The notes beneath the pieces were generated by a model, which made no database searches, had not been told where the DNA came from, and was given only the letters and a program-made list of their open reading frames with translations. From Pseudomonas sp. URMO17WK12:I2 (lineage in GTDB: Bacteria > Pseudomonadota > Gammaproteobacteria > Pseudomonadales > Pseudomonadaceae), in the NCBI RefSeq assembly GCF_003253735.1, contig NZ_QKYW01000012.1, forward strand, positions 1 to 64,000: 64,000 nt of DNA, written 5' to 3'. The position numbers and the translations under genes are program-made. Numbering within the stretch: position 1 is the first letter of the stretch; each line of letters opens with the position of its first letter. Below, piece by piece: positions 48,192-56,921 of this stretch.

Positions 48192-48806
48192 ATGATCCAG
48201 TTGCTGCCCTTCATGCTGTTCGCGTTCGTCGCATCCATCACCCCTGGGCCCACCAATGTGCTGGTGCTGGGCAGCAGCGCCCGTTATGGCGTGGCCGCGA
48301 CCCTGCCGCTGGTGATCGGCGCCTGTGTGGGTGCGGCGGCCATCGTGGTGGCGGTCGGCCTCGGTCTTGGTGAGTTGTTGCAGCAGCACCCGCGTCTGCA
48401 ATGGGCGATGGCCTGGTTCGGCGTGCTGTGGCTGAGCTATCTGGCCTGGCGGATCCTCAGCAGCCCGGCGGAGGCGCTGGATGGCTCGGCCGTGGCGGCG
48501 GAGGAAAAGCGCCTCGGGCTTTTCGCCGGTGCGGCGTTGCAACTGGTCAACCCCAAGACCTGGATGATGGCCCTGGCGGTGGTCAGCGTATTCGCCACGC
48601 CGGGGCCTGGGCAGGGGCTGCGGGTGACGCTGCTGGCGGCGATCTTTCTGGCCATCTCGCTGCCCTGCCTGGGCTGCTGGGCGCTACTGGGGCGCGGCGC
48701 CGCCCGGCTGTTCACTTCGGCGCGCGCCATGAGGCGCTTCAATCAGGCCATGGCCATGCTGCTGCTGGCGTCGGCCTGGCTGGGCGCACCGCTTCAAGGG
48801 GTGTGA
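48192..48806 (+). CDS. LysE/RhtB-family amino-acid exporter
   Basis: A 204-residue membrane protein with about six hydrophobic segments. N-terminal LPFMLFAFVASITPGPTNVLVLGSSARYGV is the LysE motif, and FAGAALQLVNPKTWMMALAVVSVF is the second conserved helix pair. It would export an amino acid or homoserine-type compound. AraC regulator upstream. REP pair downstream. Confidence 0.92.
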   Translation: MIQLLPFMLFAFVASITPGPTNVLVLGSSARYGVAATLPLVIGACVGAAAIVVAVGLGLGELLQQHPRLQWAMAWFGVLWLSYLAWRILSSPAEALDGSAVAAEEKRLGLFAGAALQLVNPKTWMMALAVVSVFATPGPGQGLRVTLLAAIFLAISLPCLGCWALLGRGAARLFTSARAMRRFNQAMAMLLLASAWLGAPLQGV

Positions 48807-48835
48807 CCGCCACTGCTGTGGCAACGGCATACCCA

Positions 48836-48902
48836 TGTGGGAGCGCGCCATGCGCGCGAAAAGATCGCGGGCATGGACTGGGCGTCCCCGCCCGCTCCCA
48901 CA
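48836..48902. repeat. REP-type palindrome pair
   Basis: TGTGGGAGCGCGCCATGCGC (48836-48855) and the inverse arm GCCCGCTCCCACA ending at 48902. Inner hairpin diverged (ATCGCGGGCATGGACTGGGC). Confidence 0.8.
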
Positions 48903-49014
48903 GGTATGGTGCACGCGGCTGCATCAGCTCCATGGGGCGGGGCGTAGTTGAAACCCAGCTAGCGTTGATGGGTTTCACCCATCGTACGGGCCTTACCCCT
49001 GCAGGAACCTTCAA

Positions 49015-49695
49015 TTACCGGATGCGCAATTCTTCCAGGCGCTGACGCTGCTTGCCTTGCTCATCGAAGTTATCGGGTGACAACCAGCGCACAAAGGCAT
49101 CGCGAAGCGGCGGCCATTCGCTGTCGATGATCGAGAACCAGGCGGTATCGCGGTTCTGGCCCTTGATCACCGCGTGCTGGCGGAACAGGCCCTCCTGGGT
49201 GAAACCCAGCCGTTCGGCCGCGCGCCGCGACCGGGCGTTGCGCGCATTGCACTTCCATTCCAGGCGGCGGTTGCCGAGGCCGTCCATCGCCAGACGCATC
49301 AGCAGCCAGATCGCTTCGGTGGAGGCTGGAGAGCGCTGCATGGCGCGGCCGAAGGCGATATGGCCGATCTCGATGCAGCCATCGGCCGCGGCGATGCGCA
49401 GAAAGCTGAGCAGCCCCACGGCCCGCTCGGTGGCCTTGTCGATCACCGTGAAGAACAGCGGGTCGCTGCCGCTTTGCTTGTCCCGCAGCCAGCTATCGAA
49501 CGCACTGCGCTCGGCGAACGGGCCGTAGGGCAGGTAATCCCAGAGGGCCGGATCGCTTTCCGGGCCTAGCAGGGCGTGCCACAGATCATCGCCGTGGCGC
49601 GCCACATCCAGCGGCTGCAAATCCACGTAACGCCCATCGATGGGCGCGCGCGGCGGCGCTGGCACGGGTTTCCAGTCGAGCAGGGTATCGGTCAT
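49015..49695 (-). CDS. GNAT acetyltransferase (RimJ/RimL-like)
   Basis: A 226-residue N-acetyltransferase. The core IEIGHIAFGRAMQRSPASTEAIWLLMRLAMDGLGNRRLEWKCNARNARSRRAAERLGF matches the RimL-type acetyl-CoA motif A/B region. ATG 49693-49695 (MTDTLLDWKPVP) has AGGAG upstream. Substrate unknown. 14 nt after a second GNAT gene; probably one transcript. Confidence 0.9.
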   Translation of the reverse strand: MTDTLLDWKPVPAPPRAPIDGRYVDLQPLDVARHGDDLWHALLGPESDPALWDYLPYGPFAERSAFDSWLRDKQSGSDPLFFTVIDKATERAVGLLSFLRIAAADGCIEIGHIAFGRAMQRSPASTEAIWLLMRLAMDGLGNRRLEWKCNARNARSRRAAERLGFTQEGLFRQHAVIKGQNRDTAWFSIIDSEWPPLRDAFVRWLSPDNFDEQGKQRQRLEELRIR

Positions 49696-49709
49696 GGTCG
49701 GGCTCCTGA

Positions 49710-50147
49710 TCACAGCTTCTTGCGGTATTGAACGAGACCGGGGCGCTCGGCGATCCGATCGTACAGCTGCATGGCGATGGTGTTGCTCTCATGAGTGAGC
49801 CAATGCACCCGCGACGCGCCGGCCTGGCTGGCCTGAGCGTAGACATGCTCGATCAGCCCGCGACCGACGCCGCTGCCGCGTGCCTGCTCGGCAACGAACA
49901 GGTCCTGCAGGTAGCAGTAGTCGCCATCCGTCCAGCAGGAGCGGTGGAGGATCCAGTGCACCATTGCGACAGCATGGCCGTCCTGCCAGGCCAGGGCCGC
50001 GTGCATTGGCTCGTCGGCGGCGAGAAAGCGCTGCCAGGTCAGTCTGCTGGTGGCCTCGGGGATTTCGGTGGCATAGAAGCGCTGGTAGCCCTGCCAGAGG
50101 GGCAGCCAGGCGGCGTGATCGTCGGCGCTTACGGCGCGTATTTGCAT
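49710..50147 (-). CDS. GNAT acetyltransferase
   Basis: A 145-residue N-acetyltransferase, MQIRAVSADDHAAWLPLWQGY..., with acetyl-CoA loop DLFVAEQARGSGVGRGLIEHVYAQA and VHWLTHESNTIAMQLYDRIAER. Start ATG 50145-50147 with AGGAGA at 7 nt. Between a PaiB-like gene (14 nt upstream) and a second GNAT gene, on one likely transcript. Confidence 0.92.
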   Translation of the reverse strand: MQIRAVSADDHAAWLPLWQGYQRFYATEIPEATSRLTWQRFLAADEPMHAALAWQDGHAVAMVHWILHRSCWTDGDYCYLQDLFVAEQARGSGVGRGLIEHVYAQASQAGASRVHWLTHESNTIAMQLYDRIAERPGLVQYRKKL

Positions 50148-50161
50148 GGTTCGGTCTCCTC

Positions 50162-50791
50162 TTATCGATCGGTCATGCGCTGCGCCAGGGCGCGGTCGCG
50201 GGGATCGAGGCTGGCCTCGAGGCCACTCTGTACGCCGGCCCGGTCGGCCTTGCTGCGGTTCTGGCCAAGTTTCCATTTGCCCTCCAGGCGCTCGATGGGC
50301 AGGGCGAATCCGACGATGGCGCGCAGCATGCCGTCGATGTAATCGCGCGGTGCATCGTCGATGGCCCAGGGCTGCGGGCGCGGTTGCTCATGGCGGTCGG
50401 TCAGCTCGCTGAGCAGTGCCAGCAGGCGCTCGGCATCGTCGAATACTTCAGCGCGGCCGTAGGCATGCACGGCGATATAGTTCCAGGTCGGCACCACCTT
50501 GCCGTGCTCGGCCTTGGCCGGATACCAGGAGGGGCTGACATAGGCATCGGCACCGCTGAATACCACCAGGGCTTCGTCGCCTTCGGCCAGCAGGCGGGCG
50601 TGAGGGTTGGCTCGCGCCAGGTGGCCGTACAGCGTGCCGTACCGGCCTTCTTCGGGGCGCAGCAGCAAGGGCAGGTGGCTGGCCTGCAGGCCGCTCTCGC
50701 CATGGCTGATCAGGGTCGCCAGGCGGCAGCCCTGGATCTCTTGGTGCAGGGTGGCGAGGTCGTTCTGGTGAAAGGCGGGCGGCGTGTACAT
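50162..50791 (-). CDS. FMN-binding PaiB-family protein
   Basis: A 209-residue protein of the PaiB/FMN_bind_2 family: MYTPPAFHQNDLATLHQEIQG, then LATLISHGESGLQASHLPLLL, then VVPTWNYIAVHAYGRAEVFDD. PaiB-type proteins in bacilli repress protease and sporulation genes; biochemical function is otherwise open. Start ATG 50789-50791 chosen on family N-terminus. Divergent from a MocR regulator 89 bp away. Confidence 0.9.
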   Translation of the reverse strand: MYTPPAFHQNDLATLHQEIQGCRLATLISHGESGLQASHLPLLLRPEEGRYGTLYGHLARANPHARLLAEGDEALVVFSGADAYVSPSWYPAKAEHGKVVPTWNYIAVHAYGRAEVFDDAERLLALLSELTDRHEQPRPQPWAIDDAPRDYIDGMLRAIVGFALPIERLEGKWKLGQNRSKADRAGVQSGLEASLDPRDRALAQRMTDR

Positions 50792-50880
50792 GGGGCGTTC
50801 CTTGAGTGTCTGCCGCCATCCTAGAATTGCCATTGGTCTGTTGTAAGATCCATTTCCCGTGACTTTCATGGAGCCATTTC

Positions 50881-52353
50881 ATGGCCGCCTCAGCGCCGCT
50901 GCCCGTCGACCTCTCCGGCCTGTGCCTGCAACCCGGCGCGGGCCTGTCGCGCCAGCTGTACCAGGCGCTGCGCGAGCGCATGCTCGACGGCCGCCTGCCC
51001 GGTGGTACGCGGCTGCCGGCCAGCCGCCAGTTGGCAGAGCTGCTGGGGGTGTCGCGCAACACCGTCAACCGTGCACTGGATCAGCTGTATGCCGAAGGCT
51101 ACGTGCAGGCCCGAGTGGGCGATGGCACCTACGTGGCCGACCTGGCCAGCGCCGGGCCATTGCCAGCGGCGATGCCGGCGAGCGAGGTGAGCAGCAGCGC
51201 CATGCAACGCCTGGCGAGTGCTCATCTGCCAGCGCATCTGCCGGGGGCGCCACGGGCGTTTCGGGTCGGCGTGCCGGCCTTTGACCTGTTCCCCTTTGAT
51301 ACCTGGGCGCGCCTGTCGGCGCGGTTCTGGCGGCGGCCGGCGCCAGCCCGGCTGGGCTACGGGGACCCGGCGGGCGATGCACAGCTGCGCGAACTGATCG
51401 CCGCCTACCTGCGCAGCAGCCGCGGCCTGCAGTGCGATCCCGGGCAGATCATCATCACCTGTGGGGCGCAGCAGGCGATCAGCCTGTGTACCCAACTGCT
51501 GCTCGAGCCCGGCGACCGCGTGGCCATGGAAGACCCCGGTTACCGCGCCGCTGCCCATGCGTTCAGTGTCGCCGGCGCCCGCCTCGCGGGTATCGGCATC
51601 GATGCCGAGGGCCTGGATGTACCGGCGCTGGAGCGGGCCGGGCCGTGCCGGCTGGCTTATGTCACCCCTTCGCACCAGTACCCGACCGGGGTGACGCTGT
51701 CGTTGCCCAGGCGCCTGGCCCTGCTCGACTGGGCCGAACGCAACGATGCCTGGATCATTGAGGACGACTACGACGGCGAGTACCGCTACAGCGGCACGCC
51801 GCTGGCCCCGCTTACCGCACTGGATCGCGGCCAGCGCGTGCTGTACGTCGGCACCTTCAGCAAGATCGTGTTTCCGGGGTTGCGCCTGGGCTATCTGGTG
51901 GTACCGGCGCGCCTGGCCCAGGCGTTCGCCCGGCGGCGTGGCGTGGATATGCGCCACTCCGAAATCGGCACCCAGGCGGTGATGGCCGAATTCATCGCCG
52001 CCGGGCATTTCCAGCGGCATATCCGCCGCATGCGCAATGCCGCCCGGGCCCGGCGCGACGCCCTGCTTGCCGACTGGCCGGAGGTCGTGCCCGGCTGCGC
52101 GCCGCTGCCAGAGGTGCATGCCGGCCTGCACCTGAGCGTGCGCTGCGAGAGCCTGGCCCGCGAGCAGGAGCTGATCGCGGCGGCAGCAAGAGTTGGCGTG
52201 GAGATCAATCCGCTCAGCGTGCAGTGGTTGCCCGAGGGCAATACACCACCGGATCAGCGCGCCGGGCTGGTAATGGGCTTTGCGGCGGTACCGGAGCAGG
52301 CCATCTCCGAGGCGCTGCAGGCGCTGCGCAAGGCGTGGAAATTGCCGGGTTGA
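50881..52353 (+). CDS. MocR-family GntR/aminotransferase regulator
   Basis: A 490-residue regulator. GntR winged helix at about 20-85 (LSRQLYQALRERMLDGRLPGGTRLPASRQLAELLGVSRNTVNRALDQL). The rest is a class I aminotransferase-like domain with the pyridoxal-phosphate lysine K328 in VGTFSKIVFPGLRLGY and DDYDGEYRY upstream. PdxR-like members sense PLP or amino compounds. Divergent to the PaiB-GNAT-GNAT genes, which it probably controls. Confidence 0.93.
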   Translation: MAASAPLPVDLSGLCLQPGAGLSRQLYQALRERMLDGRLPGGTRLPASRQLAELLGVSRNTVNRALDQLYAEGYVQARVGDGTYVADLASAGPLPAAMPASEVSSSAMQRLASAHLPAHLPGAPRAFRVGVPAFDLFPFDTWARLSARFWRRPAPARLGYGDPAGDAQLRELIAAYLRSSRGLQCDPGQIIITCGAQQAISLCTQLLLEPGDRVAMEDPGYRAAAHAFSVAGARLAGIGIDAEGLDVPALERAGPCRLAYVTPSHQYPTGVTLSLPRRLALLDWAERNDAWIIEDDYDGEYRYSGTPLAPLTALDRGQRVLYVGTFSKIVFPGLRLGYLVVPARLAQAFARRRGVDMRHSEIGTQAVMAEFIAAGHFQRHIRRMRNAARARRDALLADWPEVVPGCAPLPEVHAGLHLSVRCESLAREQELIAAAARVGVEINPLSVQWLPEGNTPPDQRAGLVMGFAAVPEQAISEALQALRKAWKLPG

Positions 52354-52365
52354 GGCAGCTGCGCT

Positions 52366-52578
52366 TCAGATCTGCCGCTGTCTCGGCTTCTGATCATCAC
52401 CCGGAGGCTCGATGCCCCAACGGCTGTCCAGGTACCAGTCTGCGCCGAACAGTTCGATAGGGTGCTGGGTACGGCTGGCGCCATTGCCGCATTCCAGATC
52501 GGTGGCGCTGCAGTAGCGGTCGCAGCCCCAGCACACGCGCTCGGGGTTGCTGGGTTGCAGGGGGAATTTCTTGGCCAT
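52366..52578 (-). CDS. DUF3079 small cysteine protein (70 aa)
   Basis: 70 residues, MAKKFPLQPSNPERVCWGCDRYCSATDLECGNGASRTQHPIELFGADWY, with four cysteines (CWGC, YC, EC) in a likely zinc-binding arrangement typical of DUF3079. ATG 52576-52578. Function unknown. Stands convergent to the MocR gene. Confidence 0.85.
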   Translation of the reverse strand: MAKKFPLQPSNPERVCWGCDRYCSATDLECGNGASRTQHPIELFGADWYLDSRWGIEPPGDDQKPRQRQI

Positions 52579-52674
52579 CTCGCGCACTCCGCTGGACGTC
52601 GGTACCAGCCTAACGCGACGGGGATGCAGCCTCTTGACCAGGATCAAGGCTGATCCCGGTCAAGAGGGCGGTCA

Positions 52675-53664
52675 TCAGGCAGGGCGCGGCTCTTCGCTGG
52701 TTTCCTGATCGGCGTTCTGGCGCAGCTTCTTGGCGCGTTTTTCCAGCACGAGGTAGACCACGCAGGCCACCGCCAGCGGCAGCAGGAAGTAGATCGCGCG
52801 ATAACCGATCAGGGCGGCGACGATGCTGCCCTTGGACATCTCGTGCTGCAGCATGGCGATGAACACCGCTTCGATGACGCCGAGGCCGGCCGGGATATGG
52901 GTGATCACCCCGGCGATGCTGCTGATCATCAGGATGCCGAGAATGGTCGGATAGAAGGCTTCCTCGGGCAGCAGCAGGTAAATGATCAGTGCCATCAGCG
53001 ACCAGTTCAGGGCACCGAGGCCTGCTTGCAGCAAGGCCATGGGCAGGGCGGGCAAGGTCAGCTCATGGCCACGAATGGTCCAGCTGCGGCGTTTGGAGAA
53101 CTGACAGGCCAGCAGGTAGCCGATGCCGATGGCCAGCAGCACCAGGCCGATGATGCGCAGGCCCGTGGCGCCGATGGCCCAGCCCTCCGGCAACTTCAGC
53201 AGGCCAAAGGTGAACAGCACGCCAGCCAGCAGGATGTAGCCCAGCCAGTTGGTGATCAGGCTCATGCTCAGCACCCGGGTGATGGTCGAGACCTTCAGGC
53301 CCAGGCGCGAATACAGGCGATAGCGCAGCGCCACGCCGCCCACCCAGGAACTCAGGTTGAGGGTAAAGGCGTAGCACACGAAGGTCAGCGGCAGCACCTG
53401 CCGGGTAGGCAGGCCATGCTGGGTATAGGCGCGACCGATCAGGTCGAAGCTGGAGTACACCGCATAGCTCAGCACCGTCACGCCGACCGCGGCGAGCAGG
53501 ATGGTGGGGCTGTAGCTGCGCAGCGCCTGGCTGACCTCCTGCCAGTCGAGGTTCTTGACCAGCATGAACAGCAGCACCGGCACCAGGATGAAAAAGCACA
53601 GGGTCAGCAGGCGCTTGGCCCAGCGCCAGGCCGGTTTACCCTGTTTATCGTCGGGTTTGCTCAC
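52675..53664 (-). CDS. LPG-synthase/flippase-like membrane protein (YbhN type)
   Basis: A 329-residue inner-membrane protein with about 8-9 helices in the LPG_synthase_TM (UPF0104) family: SYAVYSSFDLIGRAYTQHGLP, LNLSSWVGGVALRYRLYSRLGL and IPAGLGVIEAVFIAMLQHEMSKG are family segments. The soluble lysyl-transfer domain of MprF is missing. GTG start at 53664 overlaps the clsB stop (GTGA). Gene order EEP-clsB-this gene equals E. coli ybhP-ybhO-ybhN. Confidence 0.88.
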   Translation of the reverse strand: MSKPDDKQGKPAWRWAKRLLTLCFFILVPVLLFMLVKNLDWQEVSQALRSYSPTILLAAVGVTVLSYAVYSSFDLIGRAYTQHGLPTRQVLPLTFVCYAFTLNLSSWVGGVALRYRLYSRLGLKVSTITRVLSMSLITNWLGYILLAGVLFTFGLLKLPEGWAIGATGLRIIGLVLLAIGIGYLLACQFSKRRSWTIRGHELTLPALPMALLQAGLGALNWSLMALIIYLLLPEEAFYPTILGILMISSIAGVITHIPAGLGVIEAVFIAMLQHEMSKGSIVAALIGYRAIYFLLPLAVACVVYLVLEKRAKKLRQNADQETSEEPRPA

Positions 53665-54893
53665 GAGGCTTTCTCCTGATCGACCTGCAAAGTGCCGCAC
53701 TGCGGCGCTTCAACATCGGGTTTGAGCAGCTTGAGCCGCGGTGAGTGGGCCGGGAACCAGCCAGCGATGGCCGGAAAATGGCGCAGGAAGTGGAAGCACA
53801 GGAAGATCAGCGGCGCGCGCCACCAGTAGCCGCGCATCACCCGCTTGAGCGGCACCGACTTGCAGCTCGACGCGGCCAGCTCGGAAAGATGCTCGTACAG
53901 ACGGCGGTTGAGGGCTGCATCGCGGATGATCACGTTGCCTTCCAGGTTGAGCGACAGGCTTAGTGGGTCGAGGTTGCTCGAACCCACGGTGCACCACTCG
54001 TGGTCGGCCAGGGCGACCTTGCCGTGCAACGGCCGCTGGCAGTACTCGTAGATGGTCACGCCGTCGCGCAGCAGGTAGTTGTAGGTCAGCCGCGAGCACA
54101 GGCGCACCAGCGGCATGTCCGGCTGGCCCTGCAGGATCAGCGTCACCTTCACGCCACGGCGGGCGGCGTTGCGCAGTTCGCGCAGCAGGCGGTAGCCGGG
54201 GAAGAAATAGGCGTTGGCAACGATCAGCCGATGCTGGGCGTTGCGAATGGCATCCAGGTAATGCTGTTCGATGGTGTTGGTGTCATCACCGTTGTCGCGG
54301 ATGGTCATCAGCAGGCGGCTGTTGCCGGCATGCCGGTGCTGGCCCGGCTGATTGACCCGACGCTTGGCCACCTTACGGTCATCGCGCGCCTCCAGCAGGC
54401 GTTCGGCGGCGGTGTGCACATCTGCGACGATCGGGCCGCGTACGCGCACGGCATAGTCCTGCTTGGCCATCGGCCCGTAGTCGCCCAAATGGTCGGCGCC
54501 GAAGTTGATGCCGCCGATGTAGGCGATTTCGCTGTCGACCACCACGATCTTGCGGTGCAGGCGGCGGAACAGGTTGGTGCGCATGCCGAGCAGGCGCTTG
54601 CCGGGGTCGAACATGTGTACGCGAACACCCGCAGCAGTGAGTGCGGCAATGTATTCGAGGGACAGGTCCGCGGTGCCGTAGCCGTCCACGGTGATCTCCA
54701 CGCTGGCGCCATTGCGGGCCGCGGCGATCAGCGCCTGCTGCAGCTCCATGCCGACCTTGTCTTCGAAAATGATGAAGGTTTCCAGCAGCACTTCCTGTTT
54801 GGCGTTGCGGATGGATTCGAACACGGCGGGGTAGAACTCCTCGCCGTTGATCAGCAAATCGACCTGGTTGCCATCACGCCAGTCGTACTTCAT
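53661..54893 (-). CDS. clsB: Cardiolipin synthase B
   Basis: A 410-residue phospholipase-D-superfamily enzyme that makes cardiolipin from phosphatidylglycerol and/or phosphatidylethanolamine. The two HKD motifs are HRKIVVVDSEIAYIGGINFG (about 125-144) and HGKVALADHEWCTVGSSN (about 300-317). ATG 54891-54893 overlaps the upstream stop (ATGA); longer frames upstream read through the neighbouring gene. It is part of the four-gene coupled operon with DUF72, EEP and LPG-type genes. Confidence 0.93.
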   Translation of the reverse strand: MKYDWRDGNQVDLLINGEEFYPAVFESIRNAKQEVLLETFIIFEDKVGMELQQALIAAARNGASVEITVDGYGTADLSLEYIAALTAAGVRVHMFDPGKRLLGMRTNLFRRLHRKIVVVDSEIAYIGGINFGADHLGDYGPMAKQDYAVRVRGPIVADVHTAAERLLEARDDRKVAKRRVNQPGQHRHAGNSRLLMTIRDNGDDTNTIEQHYLDAIRNAQHRLIVANAYFFPGYRLLRELRNAARRGVKVTLILQGQPDMPLVRLCSRLTYNYLLRDGVTIYEYCQRPLHGKVALADHEWCTVGSSNLDPLSLSLNLEGNVIIRDAALNRRLYEHLSELAASSCKSVPLKRVMRGYWWRAPLIFLCFHFLRHFPAIAGWFPAHSPRLKLLKPDVEAPQCGTLQVDQEKAS

Positions 54894-55669
54894 AGCCGTA
54901 TCTCCACAGCCAACGGTGCATGATCCGACAGGTGCGACCAGGGGCGGGTCGAGAGCACCTGCGGGTTGTGAGTGGTCGCGTTGCGTACATAGATGCGATC
55001 CAGGCAGAGCAGCGGCCAACGTGCCGGGAAGCTCTTGGCCGGCTTGCCGTATTCGCTGACGAACGCCTCTTTGAGGCCGCTGGCGGCCAGCAGGTCATCG
55101 GCGCGCTGGCGCCAGTCGTTGAAGTCGCCGGCGACGATCACCGGCGCATCGGCTGGCAGGCGGTCGATCACCTTGCAGAGCAGACCGAGCTGCTGTTTGC
55201 GATGAACCTCACGCAGGCCCAGGTGCACGCAGATGGCATGCACCTCGGCGTGGCCCGGCACGTCGAGCACCGTGTGCAGCAGGCCACGTTGTTCCTGGGT
55301 GCCGACCGACACGTCCAGGTTTTCGTGGCGCAGGATCGGAAACTTGGAAAGCAGGGCATTGCCGTGGTCGCCGTGGGGATACACGGCATTGCGCCCGTAG
55401 GCGAACTGCGGCCACATGCTGTCGGCGAGAAATTCGTACTGCGGCGTCGGCGGCCAGTTCTCGTAGCGCTTGGCATGGTGCTCGTGGGTGCCGTGCACCT
55501 CCTGCAGGAACACCATGTCGGCAGACAGCGTACGCACCGCGTCGCGCAGCTCCGGGAGGATGAAGCGGCGGTTCAGGGCGGTGAAACCCTTGTGGGTGTT
55601 GACGGTGAGGATCTTCAGCGTGTGAACCGCGCTGATCAGCTCCGTGGGGGCCGGATGATGGGTCGTCAT
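54890..55669 (-). CDS. Endonuclease/exonuclease/phosphatase-family protein (YbhP-like)
   Basis: A 259-residue EEP-fold metal-dependent hydrolase. Motifs: LKILTVNTHKGF, DMVFLQEVHGTHEHHAKRY (catalytic Glu), APVIVAGDFNDWRQRADD (Asn-Asp pair) and LSDHAPLAVEI (His near C-terminus). Substrate could be nucleic acid or a phospholipid head group; the clsB neighbour favours the latter but does not prove it. Both ends overlap neighbours by 4 nt. Confidence 0.9.
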   Translation of the reverse strand: MTTHHPAPTELISAVHTLKILTVNTHKGFTALNRRFILPELRDAVRTLSADMVFLQEVHGTHEHHAKRYENWPPTPQYEFLADSMWPQFAYGRNAVYPHGDHGNALLSKFPILRHENLDVSVGTQEQRGLLHTVLDVPGHAEVHAICVHLGLREVHRKQQLGLLCKVIDRLPADAPVIVAGDFNDWRQRADDLLAASGLKEAFVSEYGKPAKSFPARWPLLCLDRIYVRNATTHNPQVLSTRPWSHLSDHAPLAVEIRL

Positions 55670-56577
55670 GGGCGTACTCCTGGCGACTGGCCGGGCGCGT
55701 TTGGCAATTCCCTGGCCAGGTCGAACTTCTGTAAGAGTGCGTGGGCGTCGTAGGGGGCGCGTACCTTGAGATCATTGTCGAAGTAGCAATACACCTCGCG
55801 TGACGCTCGAGCGCGCGGCTTGTGACTGTCGATCAGCTGCGCATCGCCAGGGTGCTGGCCGCGGCTCCAGGTGGCGATGCGCTGGTGCCAGTGGTCGAGC
55901 GCTTCCTCGTCGTAGCCGCTTTCGTAGAGCTTCTTGTTGCCATGCAGGCGCAGGTACACGAAGTCGGCGGTCAGGTCTTCGGCGTACGGCCACTTGCCGG
56001 CGCTGTCGGCGAACACCAGGGCTACCTTGTGCGCTCGCAGCAGCTTGATGAAGGCCGGGTCGAGGAAGCTCGCGTGGCGAATCTCCACCGCGTGGCGCAG
56101 CTTCTGGTGATGGGGCACCTCCAGGCTGCCGTCGTGCTGGCGATCGGCCTGGCGAGCCTGGTGCAGGGCCTGTTCGGTATCCTTCGGCAACAGCTCGAGA
56201 AACTCGGCGAAGCGCCCCTCATCGAAAGCCATGCTCGGCGGAAATTGCCAAAGGATCGGCCCCAGTTTGTCACCCAGTTGCAGTGGCCCCGAGGCAAAAA
56301 AATTGGCAATCGGCGTGGCTACGTCATCCAGGCGGCGGATATGGGTGATATAGCGCGGCGCCTTGACCGCGAAGCAGAAGCCGTCGGGTGTTTCGCTGGC
56401 CCAGCCGGCATAGCGCTCGGGTGTTTGCAGGGCATAGAACGAGCCGTTGATCTCGATGCTGCTGACCGCCCGCGAGGCGAACGCCAGCTCTTCGCGCTGC
56501 TTCAGCCCCTCTGGATAGAAATCACCTCGCCAGGGTGCATAGCGCCAGCCGGAAATGCCGATATGAATACGTTTCAC
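55666..56577 (-). CDS. DUF72-family protein
   Basis: A 303-residue DUF72 (YecE-type) protein with TIM-barrel-like pattern: HIGISGWRYAPWRGDFYPEGL, SIEINGSFYALQTPERYAGWA, FAVKAPRYITHIRRL and VYLRLHGNKKLYESGYDEEAL. Start GTG 56575-56577. The stop overlaps the EEP gene (4 nt), so it leads the operon. Biochemical role of DUF72 is unknown; members have been linked to nuclease and iron-sulfur contexts, which I cannot judge here. Confidence 0.88.
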   Translation of the reverse strand: MKRIHIGISGWRYAPWRGDFYPEGLKQREELAFASRAVSSIEINGSFYALQTPERYAGWASETPDGFCFAVKAPRYITHIRRLDDVATPIANFFASGPLQLGDKLGPILWQFPPSMAFDEGRFAEFLELLPKDTEQALHQARQADRQHDGSLEVPHHQKLRHAVEIRHASFLDPAFIKLLRAHKVALVFADSAGKWPYAEDLTADFVYLRLHGNKKLYESGYDEEALDHWHQRIATWSRGQHPGDAQLIDSHKPRARASREVYCYFDNDLKVRAPYDAHALLQKFDLARELPNAPGQSPGVRP

Positions 56578-56645
56578 CGCAGCCTACCTGCAGTCGGCAG
56601 GCCAGCGCGCAGATGCGGATGCGCTTGCGTTCCTCGCGTTGGCCT

Positions 56646-56912
56646 AGGGTCTGTTGCCGTCTCACGCACGGCCGCGCCGGAGCCAGTTTTGCCGCGAGGC
56701 AAGGCACGAGCCGCGAAGTTTAGCTGGCTAAATGAGTCGGCGAGAAACGCAGCGTCGCGGCAAAACTGGCCCGGCCCTGGGGGTTGCGCGGGAAATTTCG
56801 CCATGCTTCGTTGGAGGACTTGGAAAGGGAACAACCATTCCCTGCGTCCTCCGCCTTGCCTGGCGAAATTTCTCGCGGCAACGCGGCTCGCGTTGAAACG
56901 GCAACAGACCCT
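56646..56912. repeat. MITE-like element, copy 2
   Basis: 267 bp with 15-bp terminal inverted repeats (AGGGTCTGTTGCCGT at 56646-56660, reverse complement at 56898-56912). It shares with copy 1 GTTGCGCGGGAAAT, AAGGGAACAACCATTCCCTG and CAACGCGGCTCGCG. About 100 bp extra near the left side carry their own inverted repeat CCAGTTTTGCCGCG / CGCGGCAAAACTGG. It lies between the DUF72 operon and the CBS gene. Confidence 0.75.
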
Positions 56913-56921
56913 GGTCATCGG

